A stretch of 28,806 bases of DNA from assembly GCA_964497135.1 (NCBI GenBank), contig CAZCDO010000029.1, forward strand, positions 1 through 28,806, in the 5' to 3' direction. The position numbers were made by a program, and so were the translations under genes. The DNA is from CAIJXV01 sp964497135. GTDB taxonomy: Bacteria; Verrucomicrobiota; Kiritimatiellia; CAIKKV01; CAIJXV01. The notes under the pieces are model-generated. The model saw only the letters and a program-made list of their open reading frames with translations, had not been told where the DNA came from and searched no databases. This document shows, piece by piece, positions 16,558 to 24,757 of this stretch. The stretch's first letter is position 1. Each line of letters begins with the position of its first letter.

Positions 16558-18612
16558 TCAGAACCGGTCATGAATGGCCGCGAGCAGGTCATCGACCCGG
16601 ACGGGTTTTCGAAGGATGGTATGTCGCGAGCCATCGCCGACGATCTGGCTGAGGGACTCGGGCGGGGCAAAGCCGGTGCAGAAGATAATGGGGGGTTCCG
16701 GGAGGTTGTGTTGGGCGCAATACCGTTGGATTTCGAGGGCGGCTTCGCGCCCAGCCACCCGGGGCATCTGGAGATCCAGAACCAGTAAGTCGTAAGGTTG
16801 GGCTTTAAACAGGTTGATGGCTTCCTCCCCATCGGCCGCCTGGTCAATTCGCGTATTTTTGAATTCGGTTGAAATGATCAGCGCGAACAACTTGCGGATC
16901 AACTTGTCGTCATCCGCGAGCAATATCCGTCGTTGGCGACGGGTGGATCCGGTTTGGGTCGTTGAAGGAGAAATGGGAGCCGGGACGGTAGCCGGTTGGG
17001 TGGGGAACGTGGAACCGGAAGATTCGGAGGGAAGGGGAATGCCCAACGCTTGGGCCACGGTGCGCGCCAGCAGAATCTGTTCAATGGGTTTGGCGAGATA
17101 GGGTCCGGCGCCTTCCTGCTGGGCTTTCAGGACTTTGGGGGCAGCCTGATTGTACCCGGACATGAGGAGGACGGGGAGTGCCGCATTCAGACGGTGGATG
17201 GCTCGGTAGGTATCGAGCCCATCCATTCCGGGGAGCATGATCAAATCGAGGAGGACGAGATCGATGGGGTTCTTGCCGTCGCGCAGGAGGCGCATCCCTT
17301 CCTCCCCGGAATGGGCGCCGATAGCTTGAAACCCGGAGGATTTGAGCATGTCGCAGAGCAGGGTGACCTGGATGGCATCATCATCGATCACCAGGATTCT
17401 GCGATTGGTCGGGTGTTTGGGATGGACCGTTTCGCCGGCCTGAATATCGCGATGGGTGGGGATATAGACGGTAAACGTGGTGCCACGAGCGACCTGACTT
17501 TCGAGATCGATGTATCCCCCGTGATCCTTGAGGATGCCGTGGACGATGCTCAATCCGAGGCCGGAGCCGCGTTTTTTGTCGGCCTTTTTGGTGGTGAAAA
17601 AGGGATCGAAGATACGGTCTTTAATGGCGTCGGGAATGCCGCATCCGGTGTCGGTGAAACTGATTTTGACGTATTCCCCGGTATTGACCATTTCGTATTG
17701 ACCGAAGGGGGCATCGAGGTAGATGTTGTCCGTTACAATCGTAAGGGTTCCAGTCTCGCCCATGGCGTCGATGGCATTTTGGCAGATATTCTGGATGACG
17801 CGCAACATCTGGTCGCGGCTTCCCTTGACATCCATGGGCCGTGAAATGGTTTGGTGGTGAATGGTGATGCCCGGGGGCACGGAGGATGAAATCAGTCCGA
17901 TCACCCGCTCGATCAATTCCTGGAGATTAAACACGTCCCGACCGACTTGACCCCGACGCGAGAGGGAGAGCAATTGCTGGGTCAGGTGCGACATATCCTT
18001 GGCGGTTTTTTCCATCAGGCTCAGGAATTCGAGGGCGGGTGATCCGGCGGGAATCGCTTTGCGGATTAACTGGGGATAGGCGATCAGGGGGGTCAGGAGG
18101 TTGTTGAAATCATGGGCGATCTGCCCGGCAACGGTGCCGGCGGTCTCGAGCCGTTCGGCGCGATCCAGGCGGGATTGGATGTGCTGGCGTTCGTCCATGG
18201 ACGGGGTGGTCTCCTCGTCGGTTGCGACGAGGCGGATATGTTCCGTTCCGGTTGCGGGGTTCGAGCCGGGATAGGCTTTCAGGGTGAGGAATGTGGAGTG
18301 CCCCCCCCGCCGCCCGCAGATGGCGGAAATGTGGACGGGCATGGCGGAGAGTCCGCGTTGGACTGCGGCGAGGACGGCCGCGTCAAAGCCGGGGATCAGG
18401 CCGTTGATGGATTTGCCGCGAACTTCATCGAGCCGGCGTTCGAGGCGGGAGAGGAGGATTGGGCTGGCCTCGATAATCATCCCATTGGCATCAATCAATA
18501 AGTCCGTGGCACGGGGGCTGGCCGGTGTTTTTGCACAAAAATGGCCCGATGCGGTATCTCCATCGGGGGCGAGTTCAATACGCATAGCCTTTATAATGCT
18601 ATCGGACTCCAT
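16558..18612 (-). CDS. PAS hybrid histidine kinase with two C-terminal receiver domains
   Basis: Soluble sensor kinase; no membrane segment is seen. Order: PAS-like domain (about residues 35-130), HisKA with AHDFNN (phosphoacceptor H167), HATPase with N box QNICQNAID, G1 DTGCGIP, F box FDPFFTTK and G2 GSGLGLSIVHG, then receiver 1 (acceptor D456 in LVLLDLIMLPGMDG). A Pro/Ser/Thr-rich linker (about 525-555) leads to receiver 2 (acceptor D613 in LLVLDLQMPRVAG), which ends the protein. There is no DNA-binding output, so phosphate must pass to another protein or the receivers act on partners. I choose ATG at 18612 (684 residues) because GGAG lies 7 nt upstream and a promoter candidate sits just before it; TTG at 18666 would add 18 residues. 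panC follows directly. Confidence 0.92.
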   Translation of the reverse strand: MESDSIIKAMRIELAPDGDTASGHFCAKTPASPRATDLLIDANGMIIEASPILLSRLERRLDEVRGKSINGLIPGFDAAVLAAVQRGLSAMPVHISAICGRRGGHSTFLTLKAYPGSNPATGTEHIRLVATDEETTPSMDERQHIQSRLDRAERLETAGTVAGQIAHDFNNLLTPLIAYPQLIRKAIPAGSPALEFLSLMEKTAKDMSHLTQQLLSLSRRGQVGRDVFNLQELIERVIGLISSSVPPGITIHHQTISRPMDVKGSRDQMLRVIQNICQNAIDAMGETGTLTIVTDNIYLDAPFGQYEMVNTGEYVKISFTDTGCGIPDAIKDRIFDPFFTTKKADKKRGSGLGLSIVHGILKDHGGYIDLESQVARGTTFTVYIPTHRDIQAGETVHPKHPTNRRILVIDDDAIQVTLLCDMLKSSGFQAIGAHSGEEGMRLLRDGKNPIDLVLLDLIMLPGMDGLDTYRAIHRLNAALPVLLMSGYNQAAPKVLKAQQEGAGPYLAKPIEQILLARTVAQALGIPLPSESSGSTFPTQPATVPAPISPSTTQTGSTRRQRRILLADDDKLIRKLFALIISTEFKNTRIDQAADGEEAINLFKAQPYDLLVLDLQMPRVAGREAALEIQRYCAQHNLPEPPIIFCTGFAPPESLSQIVGDGSRHTILRKPVRVDDLLAAIHDRF

Positions 18613-18648
18613 TTCCCACTCCGTTCCATCCTTTCCCAAATATCCTTT

Positions 18649-18676
18649 AAGATACCCCCTTCCCAAAGAGAATCAA
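18649..18676 (-). promoter_or_regulatory. Candidate sigma-70-type promoter of the hybrid kinase
   Basis: On the minus strand, TTGATT (18676-18671), a 16-nt spacer and TATCTT (18654-18649) match a -35/-10 pair at 4 of 6 positions each. A start point about 7 nt later would give a leader of about 30 nt before the ATG at 18612. It would fall downstream of the alternative TTG start at 18666. Confidence 0.35.
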
Positions 18677-18695
18677 GCCTAAATTGACTTCGGAC

Positions 18696-18724
18696 TTGCC
18701 GTCCTTTGCCGCAGGTGCTTTAAT
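18696..18724 (+). promoter_or_regulatory. Candidate promoter of the carA-guaA cluster
   Basis: TTGCCG (18696-18701), a 17-nt spacer and TTTAAT (18719-18724) form a reasonable -35/-10 pair in the 172-bp divergent intergenic region. It would leave a leader of roughly 55 nt before carA. TTGACT at 18684 is a better -35 but has no -10 at the right distance. No purine or pyrimidine riboswitch is recognised. Confidence 0.3.
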
Positions 18725-18784
18725 CAAGGTTCGTTTCTGACAGGGTGAAAGGTGACGTTTGTTTTTTTATGTGAGGAGCAGGGT

Positions 18785-19954
18785 ATGGCAGTGCGCTGGA
18801 ATTGGTTGGAGCAACGCGAAAAAAAGGCCTTCCTGGCTTTGGCGGATGGGACCATTTTTCGCGGATATTCGTGCGGGGCTCCGGTGGATGCCTTGGGCGA
18901 GGCGGTTTTCAACACGGGCCTGACCGGATACCAGGAGATTCTCAGCGATCCCTCCTACAGCGGCCAGTTTGTGACGATGACCTATCCGGAGATCGGCAAT
19001 ACGGGGATGAATGCTGAAGATGGCGAATCCGCGCGGTTGTATGCCGCCGGCTTCCTTATCGCGGAAGCCAATGAGCCCAGCAATTGGCGAAGTCAATCGA
19101 CCTTGTCGGAGCGGCTGCGGAGTCACGATATTCCGGCCTTGGCCGGGATTGACACCCGGGCCTTGACGACGATTTTGCGTGATCGGGGGACCCAGCGGGC
19201 TTTCCTTTGTGCGACCGGGCGGGTGGACGAGGCTGAGGCCGTGCGGCGGGCGAAGGCCTGGTGTGGGTTGGACGGTCAGGATTATGCGGCCCGGGTCACC
19301 TGTCAAGCCGCCTATGACTGGGATCCCGATGGGCGGCATACCTGTTCCTGGGGGATGGCGACTGAACTGCCCACGGCCGACTTGAAAGTGGTGGCCTACG
19401 ATTTTGGGATCAAGTGGAATATTTTACGCAGCTTGCGACGGGCGGGGATGGCGGTGACCGTGGTTCCGGCGCAAACGAGCGCTGAGGCCGTATTGGCGCT
19501 CAAACCCGACGGCGTGTTTTTGTCGAATGGTCCGGCGGATCCGGCGGCGGTGACCTATGCGGTGGAATCGGCCCGCGGCTTGTTGGGGCGGGTGCCGATT
19601 TTTGGCATTTGTCTCGGCCACCAGATCCTGGGACTGGCGGTGGGGGGGGCCACCTACCGGTTGAAATTCGGCCATCATGGATGCAACCATCCGGTCCAGG
19701 ATCTCCAGACGGGCAAAGTGGAAATCACTTCGCAGAACCATAATTTTTCGGTGGATATGACGACCTTGGAAGGCAAGGAGGTGGCCGTCACGCATGTCAA
19801 TTTGAACGACCAGACCGTGGAGGGAATCGCCCATCGGCGGGTGCCGATGTTCTCCGTTCAATATCACCCGGAAGCCTGTCCGGGTCCTCACGATCCCTAT
19901 TACCTGTTTGCCCGTTTTCGGGAAATGATGATCAACCCCCGGCCTATCGTATGA
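18785..19954 (+). CDS. carA: Carbamoyl-phosphate synthase small subunit
   Basis: Glutaminase subunit that feeds ammonia to CarB for carbamoyl phosphate, used in pyrimidine and arginine synthesis. The N-terminal CarA domain has DGTIFRGYSCG, EAVFNTGLTGYQEILSDPSY and GIDTRALTTILRDRG. The C-terminal class I glutamine amidotransferase has the nucleophile C276 in FGICLGHQ and the H361/E363 pair in QYHPEACPGP. Length is 389 residues, normal. ATG at 18785 has GAGGAG six nt upstream; the longer frame from 18752 has no such signal. The stop overlaps guaA (ATGA). carB is not in the window. Confidence 0.97.
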   Translation: MAVRWNWLEQREKKAFLALADGTIFRGYSCGAPVDALGEAVFNTGLTGYQEILSDPSYSGQFVTMTYPEIGNTGMNAEDGESARLYAAGFLIAEANEPSNWRSQSTLSERLRSHDIPALAGIDTRALTTILRDRGTQRAFLCATGRVDEAEAVRRAKAWCGLDGQDYAARVTCQAAYDWDPDGRHTCSWGMATELPTADLKVVAYDFGIKWNILRSLRRAGMAVTVVPAQTSAEAVLALKPDGVFLSNGPADPAAVTYAVESARGLLGRVPIFGICLGHQILGLAVGGATYRLKFGHHGCNHPVQDLQTGKVEITSQNHNFSVDMTTLEGKEVAVTHVNLNDQTVEGIAHRRVPMFSVQYHPEACPGPHDPYYLFARFREMMINPRPIV

Positions 19955-21492
19955 GCACACACTGGATTGCCATTCTGGATTTCGGTTCCCAATACAGCCA
20001 ACTGATTGCGCGTCGTATTCGGGAACAGCACGTCTATTCCGAGCTGATCCGTTTCGACACACCGGCTTCCGAGTTGGCCCGACGTCGTCCGGCGGGGATC
20101 ATTTTTTCCGGCGGTCCCGCGAGCGTGCTCGATGCCGGCGCCCCCTTGTGCGACCCGAAGATCTATGAGCTCGGGATCCCGATCCTGGGGATTTGTTACG
20201 GCCAGCAAATGACCGCGCAGTTGCTGGGGGGGGCGGTTAAGCCGGGCCGGGCCCGTGAATACGGCAGTGCCCGCATCCGGGTGACGGAGCCGGACCGTTT
20301 ATTCCAAGGGTTGCCGACCGAGCTCGAAGTGTGGATGAGCCATGGCGACCAGGTGGCCCGTCTGCCGGAAGGATTTCGGGCGCTGGCCGGCACCGGTACC
20401 TGCCCGGTGGCGGCCATGGGGCATCCCGGTCGGCGGATTTACGGCCTGCAATTCCATCCCGAAGTGGTCCATACGCCGCAAGGGACGGAGCTTCTACGGC
20501 GATTCCTCTTTGACCTGTGCGGGTGTACGCCCGATTGGCAGATGGCCCGGTTCATTGTCGAAAGTGTCGATCGCATCCGGTCCCGGGTCGGGACCGATCA
20601 GGTGCTCTGCGCATTGAGCGGCGGGGTGGATTCGGCCGTTGTGGCGGCCCTGATTCATCGGGCGATTGGGCGGCAATTGCATTGTGTATTTGTGGACAAT
20701 GGATTGTTGCGGCATGGCGAATCAGCCCAGGTGGAGGCGACTTTTGGCCAGGCGTTTGGCATGGACTTAAAGGTTGTCGATGCCGCCGCGCTTTTCCTGG
20801 GGCGGCTCAAAGGGGTCGAGGATCCCGAGAAAAAGCGCCGGATTATCGGGCATAGTTTCATCGAGGTGTTTGCCGACGAAGCCCGTGCCCGGGGCGACAT
20901 CAAATATCTGGCACAGGGAACCCTCTATCCCGATGTGATCGAGAGCGCCTCGCCGATCGGGGGGCCCTCCGCGACGATCAAGAGCCATCATAACGTGGGC
21001 GGGCTGCCGCCCGATTTGAAGTTCGAACTGATCGAGCCGCTCCGCGAATTATTCAAGGATGAAGTTCGGGCCCTGGGCCGTGAACTGGGCCTGCCCGAGG
21101 CGCTGGTGAGCCGCCAGCCGTTTCCCGGTCCCGGTATGGCGGTGCGCATTTTGGGCGAAGTCACCGCCGAGCGGGTCCGGGTGGTTCAGCAGGCCGATTT
21201 GCGGGTGCAGGAAGAAATCCGTAAACTGCCGAATTACGCCGAGATCTGGCAGTCCTTCGCCGTGCTGTTGCCGATCCAGACCGTGGGCGTCATGGGGGAC
21301 AGCCGGACCTATGAGAATGTGGTCGCCCTTCGCGCCGTGGAAAGCCTGGACGGAATGACGGCCGACTGGTTCAAAGTTCCCTATGAAACGCTGGGCCGGA
21401 TTTCTTCGCGCATCATCAATGAGGTCGCGGGGGTGAATCGCGTGGTGTACGATATCAGTTCCAAGCCGCCGGCCACCATTGAATGGGAATGA
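19951..21492 (+). CDS. guaA: GMP synthase (glutamine-hydrolysing)
   Basis: Converts XMP to GMP with ATP and glutamine. The N-terminal class I amidotransferase has the nucleophile C82 in GICYGQQ and the HPEV dyad in LQFHPEVVHT. The ATP pyrophosphatase domain has the P-loop LSGGVDSAV (223-228). The C-terminal dimerisation domain has SRQPFPGPGMAVRILGE and ends with YDISSKPPATIEWE, as GuaA proteins do. Length is 513 residues, complete. It overlaps carA by 4 nt, placing two glutamine amidotransferases of nucleotide synthesis under one transcript. The stop overlaps the following glycosylase gene. Confidence 0.98.
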   Translation: MSTHWIAILDFGSQYSQLIARRIREQHVYSELIRFDTPASELARRRPAGIIFSGGPASVLDAGAPLCDPKIYELGIPILGICYGQQMTAQLLGGAVKPGRAREYGSARIRVTEPDRLFQGLPTELEVWMSHGDQVARLPEGFRALAGTGTCPVAAMGHPGRRIYGLQFHPEVVHTPQGTELLRRFLFDLCGCTPDWQMARFIVESVDRIRSRVGTDQVLCALSGGVDSAVVAALIHRAIGRQLHCVFVDNGLLRHGESAQVEATFGQAFGMDLKVVDAAALFLGRLKGVEDPEKKRRIIGHSFIEVFADEARARGDIKYLAQGTLYPDVIESASPIGGPSATIKSHHNVGGLPPDLKFELIEPLRELFKDEVRALGRELGLPEALVSRQPFPGPGMAVRILGEVTAERVRVVQQADLRVQEEIRKLPNYAEIWQSFAVLLPIQTVGVMGDSRTYENVVALRAVESLDGMTADWFKVPYETLGRISSRIINEVAGVNRVVYDISSKPPATIEWE

Positions 21493-22094
21493 ACCGTCGG
21501 CCCCTGCCTCCCGCTTTTTACCGGCGCGCGGATGTGGTCCGGATTGCCCGTGAATTGCTGGGTAAATTCATCGTGACCGGCCGGTCGGGTCGGGTGACGG
21601 CGGGGATGATTGTCGAGACCGAGGCTTATGTCGGCCCAACCGACCGCGCATGCCATGCCTATGGCGGACGGCGCACGGCGCGCAATGAAGCGATGTATGC
21701 CGCCGGTGGAGTCGCCTATGTATATCTCTGTTATGGACTGCACGCGTTGTTAAACGTGGTCACGCATCGCGCCGGGGAACCGTATGCGGTATTGATCCGG
21801 GCGATCGAGCCGGTCGAAGGGTTGGCGCTCATGCGCCTCCGTCGCGGGCCGCGGGTGCCGGAGCGGCGGTTGACCGCGGGACCGGGGAGCCTGACTCGGG
21901 CGCTCGGGATCGACCTGCGGCATAATGGGGTGAGTTTGGCGGGTCCCGCCGTGCGATTTGAGGATCGCGGGGTGCGAGTTTCACCATCCGGGATTGCCGC
22001 CCGGCCTCGGATTGGTGTAGAGTATGCGGGGGCGGATGCCCGGCGGCTCTGGCGGTTTTATCTCCGGGATAATCCCTGGGTCAGCCGGTTTTAA
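21489..22094 (+). CDS. mpg: DNA-3-methyladenine glycosylase (AAG/MPG family)
   Basis: Base-excision repair enzyme removing alkylated purines. The family signature IVETEAYVGPTDRACHAYGG (about residues 39-58, with the catalytic Glu) is followed by RTARNEAMY, VYLCYGLHALLNVV and the TAGPGSLTRALGID block. Length is 201 residues, standard for bacterial members. ATG at 21489 overlaps the guaA stop (ATGA); ATG at 21483 would add two residues. Its presence behind guaA looks like operon packing rather than a shared pathway. Confidence 0.95.
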   Translation: MNRRPLPPAFYRRADVVRIARELLGKFIVTGRSGRVTAGMIVETEAYVGPTDRACHAYGGRRTARNEAMYAAGGVAYVYLCYGLHALLNVVTHRAGEPYAVLIRAIEPVEGLALMRLRRGPRVPERRLTAGPGSLTRALGIDLRHNGVSLAGPAVRFEDRGVRVSPSGIAARPRIGVEYAGADARRLWRFYLRDNPWVSRF

Positions 22095-22106
22095 CGAGGA
22101 GCGACA

Positions 22107-22835
22107 ATGAAGCGCATGATGATCTGGTTGGCGGTTCTGGTCATCGGGTGGGGGGGGCCTGTGGGGGCCGGGGATGTCTTGACCTTGAGTACCGGGATGA
22201 AATACGAAGGCATTTTCGACGGTTACAAGAACGGTAGTTTTGCGATCAATATCGAGCGGGGACCGGTGAAAAAGGAATCCGGGAGCCGGGTCAAGACCCT
22301 GGTCCTGGCCTCGCCGTGTAAAACCACCGTGCTTCTTCAAGGCGGGAAACCCCCCGAACTCCTGCGCTTTTTGGGCTACGAGAAATCGTCTTTTCTATTC
22401 GACCAGGATGGCCAGTCGGTTTCCTTCCCGCTGAGTAAGGTCAAAGAGGTCCGGGTCGAGATCGATTTCAGCCGCGTGGAGGACTCGAGCGAAGCGGAGG
22501 CCACGGTGTTTACCCAGGGCGAGGCCGTGGACCTGAATACCGTGATCCAAAAAGGGGTGGTGAACCTCGTTCATATTCACGGGGAAGGCTTGATGCAAAG
22601 CGAGCGGGTCATCGAATATCTCAACAGCCTGCCCAAAAAATCCGAGAACAAAGGCAAGCTGGTGATTTTGCGGGCCCAACTCAGGGATATGGATAACCCT
22701 TTCTGTGAAACGAACGGGATCCAATCCTTGCCGCAATTCTGGTTCTACAACAAACGGGGTCAATTGACCGATCGGTTGATCGAGCGGTTTACCCCTGTGG
22801 ATATCGATGCGGCACTGAAGAAGGCGAAACGTTAG
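22107..22835 (+). CDS. Secreted thioredoxin-fold protein lacking CXXC
   Basis: Not matched to a named gene. A signal peptide (residues 1-21, ending VGAG) is followed by an N-terminal beta-rich segment (about 25-120). The C-terminal half (about 135-240) looks like a thioredoxin fold. VVNLVHIHGEG takes the place of the central strand and active-site loop, and IQSLPQFWFYNKRGQLTDRL matches the cis-Pro strand and hairpin. The CXXC motif is absent (the loop reads HGEGLMQSER), so it should not act as a disulfide oxidoreductase. Two isolated cysteines remain (in SPCKTT and NPFCET). GAGGAG precedes the ATG. It sits 12 nt after the glycosylase gene and 14 nt before the reductase gene. A binding or chaperone role is speculation. 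Confidence 0.7.
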   Translation: MKRMMIWLAVLVIGWGGPVGAGDVLTLSTGMKYEGIFDGYKNGSFAINIERGPVKKESGSRVKTLVLASPCKTTVLLQGGKPPELLRFLGYEKSSFLFDQDGQSVSFPLSKVKEVRVEIDFSRVEDSSEAEATVFTQGEAVDLNTVIQKGVVNLVHIHGEGLMQSERVIEYLNSLPKKSENKGKLVILRAQLRDMDNPFCETNGIQSLPQFWFYNKRGQLTDRLIERFTPVDIDAALKKAKR

Positions 22836-22849
22836 ACGACACGAACTCG

Positions 22850-23743
22850 ATGCAGACCATCCTTGTCACCGGCGCGGGCGGATTATTGGGGTCGGCCGTC
22901 ACGGCCCGTTTACGGGCCGGGGGGTGGGCGGTTCTGGCTTTGGGCCACAGCCGTCCTCCATCGGGCGGAGGGCGGGTGTGTAATCTGGAGGATCCTGCGG
23001 AATTGGCCGCGTTGGATCAGTTGGATTGGACGGGACTGGTCCATTGCGCGGCCTATCGAAGTCCGGATTTCTGCGAATCCGAGCCCGACCGGGCTGATCG
23101 GTTGAATGCCGGGGTGCCCGGTGAATTGGCTGTGCTGGCGGCCCGGCGGGGTGCCCGGATGATCCATATTTCGACCGACTATGTATTTCCCGGGACCCAT
23201 CCGCCGTATCGGGAGAGCGATCCGGTCCATCCCGTGAACCGGTATGGGAGGACCAAAGTGGAATCAGAGCGCCACGTGGTGTCGGCGCATTCGGGTGCCC
23301 TGATTTTGCGGATTCCGGCACTTTACGGGAATCCAGAGCCCCCTTTGACGGCCCCGTTACTGGAAGAGGGATTACAGGCGGCTTGTTCGGTAACCCGGGT
23401 GGAGGTGGATGATCGGATCGTGCGCTATCCGACCCTGACCGACGATGTGGCCGGCGTGATCGCTTATTTTCTCGATCATCCCGCGACCGGGATCGTTCAG
23501 GTGAGCGCCGACGAGGTGGCCACCCGCTATCGCTGGACGATGGCGATCGCCCGGCTGTTGGGTCGGGACGGGTCAAATCTGGTTCCCGTACAACGGGATC
23601 TGGGGCGGGTGGCGATTCGACCGGTCGACTGCCATTTGGATACGACCCGTTTGGCGGCCTTGGGCGCGCCCTTGCCACGGGGATATTCGGTGGTGTTGCC
23701 GGAGTTGTTACGGATTCGGCGGATTCGGGATGAATCGATTTAA
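22850..23743 (+). CDS. RmlD-like NAD(P)-dependent sugar-nucleotide reductase (SDR)
   Basis: Extended SDR of the RmlD substrate-binding family, whose best known member reduces dTDP-4-keto-6-deoxymannose to dTDP-rhamnose. Seen: nucleotide-binding motif TGAGGLLGS (residues 7-15), VHCAAYRSPDFCESEPDRAD, the catalytic segment HISTDYVFPG, and YxxxK as Y132/K136 in NRYGRTKVESE. After that come ILRIPALYG and TDDVAGVIAYFLDHP. Length is 297 residues, typical. No rmlA, rmlB or rmlC is beside it, so rhamnose synthesis cannot be claimed; the related MAT2B-type proteins are an alternative. It lies 14 nt after the thioredoxin-fold gene. Confidence 0.82.
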   Translation: MQTILVTGAGGLLGSAVTARLRAGGWAVLALGHSRPPSGGGRVCNLEDPAELAALDQLDWTGLVHCAAYRSPDFCESEPDRADRLNAGVPGELAVLAARRGARMIHISTDYVFPGTHPPYRESDPVHPVNRYGRTKVESERHVVSAHSGALILRIPALYGNPEPPLTAPLLEEGLQAACSVTRVEVDDRIVRYPTLTDDVAGVIAYFLDHPATGIVQVSADEVATRYRWTMAIARLLGRDGSNLVPVQRDLGRVAIRPVDCHLDTTRLAALGAPLPRGYSVVLPELLRIRRIRDESI

Positions 23744-23752
23744 AAGGCAGTT

Positions 23753-23768
23753 CTGCCCGGCGGGGCAG
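23753..23768 (+). other. Short GC hairpin between the reductase and HA-domain genes
   Basis: CTGCCC and GGGCAG pair around a GGCG loop, 9 nt after the reductase stop. No T tract follows, so it is not a convincing terminator. Confidence 0.3.
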
Positions 23769-23793
23769 GCAATTGACAGGCAAGGATCTGAAG

Positions 23794-24549
23794 ATGTCCA
23801 AAGAACCGTTGAATTGGAATAAAATGCTGCGCCTCTTGGGGGAATTCCGGAAAAAGTTCGGACATTGCAAAGTGCCCGCACAATGGAAGCCCAATCCCCA
23901 ATTGGGGCGCTGGGTGACGTCTTTGCGGTATCGGCAGAAGATGAATGACTTGCCGGCGGACCAATTCCGGCAATTGGATGCGCTGGGATTTGTCTGGGCG
24001 GCGAATGATGCCGCCTGGATTCGACATTTCAAGAAACTGGAATTGTTCAAGAAACGCTACGGGCATTGCAATGTGCCGTCGTTGTGGACGGGGAATCCCC
24101 TGCTAGCCGCCTGGGTGTCCAACCAACGGACCCAACGTCGACAGGGCAAGCTGGCGGCAGAGCGGGTCAAACGGTTGGAAGCGGTCGGATTCGAGTGGGC
24201 GATATACGGTCAAAACCGGGCGACGAAGCGCCAGCCGTTGCGTCTTCGGACGAAATCCCCCAAGCCGGCGGGAGTAACCGGTGAGGAGCGGATGTATAAC
24301 CTGGGGAACGACCTGTTTATCCAGCACGACGGGGTCTCGCCGATGCCGCCCGAATTGGTGCGGTATGTGGCGCGGCATCGGGGAGATTTGCCCTCCTATA
24401 TTCCCCTGCCGAAAAAGCGGACGCTTTTTTTTGTGCCCCATCCCGCCGGTCGGGGCTTGCGGAAAGTGATGTGGAGCGGGAGCGGCAAATTGCCGGATGA
24501 GGTGGTGGGTTTCCTGAATGAAAATGGGGCGCTGCCGGCCTACGAGTGA
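23794..24549 (+). CDS. Stand-alone protein with two helicase-associated (HA) domains
   Basis: Two tandem HA domains are recognisable. Each begins with an aromatic-rich helix and contains GHCKVP or GHCNVP, then an NP-L-WV-R turn (NPQLGRWVTSLRYRQ; NPLLAAWVSNQRTQRRQG) and ends with LDALGFVWA or LEAVGFEWAIY. They occupy about residues 8-68 and 75-142. The last 85 or so residues, from MYNLGNDLF on, are a separate segment I do not recognise. HA domains are thought to bind nucleic acid and are usually seen at the end of superfamily 2 helicases; no helicase is attached or adjacent here. ATG at 23794 has AAGGA 7 nt upstream. It ends the co-directional carA cluster. Confidence 0.75.
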   Translation: MSKEPLNWNKMLRLLGEFRKKFGHCKVPAQWKPNPQLGRWVTSLRYRQKMNDLPADQFRQLDALGFVWAANDAAWIRHFKKLELFKKRYGHCNVPSLWTGNPLLAAWVSNQRTQRRQGKLAAERVKRLEAVGFEWAIYGQNRATKRQPLRLRTKSPKPAGVTGEERMYNLGNDLFIQHDGVSPMPPELVRYVARHRGDLPSYIPLPKKRTLFFVPHPAGRGLRKVMWSGSGKLPDEVVGFLNENGALPAYE

Positions 24550-24572
24550 CCCTCTGGCGTTTGTTTCCTCCG

Positions 24573-24596
24573 TGCTATGTAAGCACTTACAGAGCA
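24573..24596. repeat. Near-perfect palindrome in the AT-rich leader
   Basis: Arms TGCTATGTAAG (24573-24583) and CTTACAGAGCA (24586-24596) match at 10 of 11 positions around CA. It lies 24 nt after the HA-domain stop, at the point where composition becomes visibly AT-richer. It could be an operator, a weak transcript-end hairpin or an element edge. Confidence 0.6.
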
Positions 24597-24713
24597 TGGA
24601 AAATCACCGGCAATTGTAAGCAAAATCGTCTAACAGGTCGCTAAACTTGATGTTTTTCACGAAAATTAATGCGTTGCAATTAACTCGGGCTTTAATTAGC
24701 GTAAAAAACCACA

Positions 24714-24732
24714 GGTAATGTAATGCATTACC
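24714..24732. repeat. Palindromic site upstream of the orphan 460-residue protein
   Basis: GGTAATG (24714-24720) is inverted as CATTACC (24726-24732). The 12 bases GTAATGCATTAC (24720-24731) are also a perfect palindrome. The site ends 25 nt before the start codon at 24758, where a repressor dimer could bind. Apart from this and the upstream palindrome I see no strong promoter in 24550-24757. Confidence 0.5.
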
Positions 24733-24757
24733 GATAATAAGTTGGGCTGCAGAAATC

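Noticed and set aside
22850..23743. Rhamnose biosynthesis operon
   Set aside because: Only an RmlD-like reductase is present; rmlA, rmlB and rmlC are absent, so the pathway cannot be claimed.
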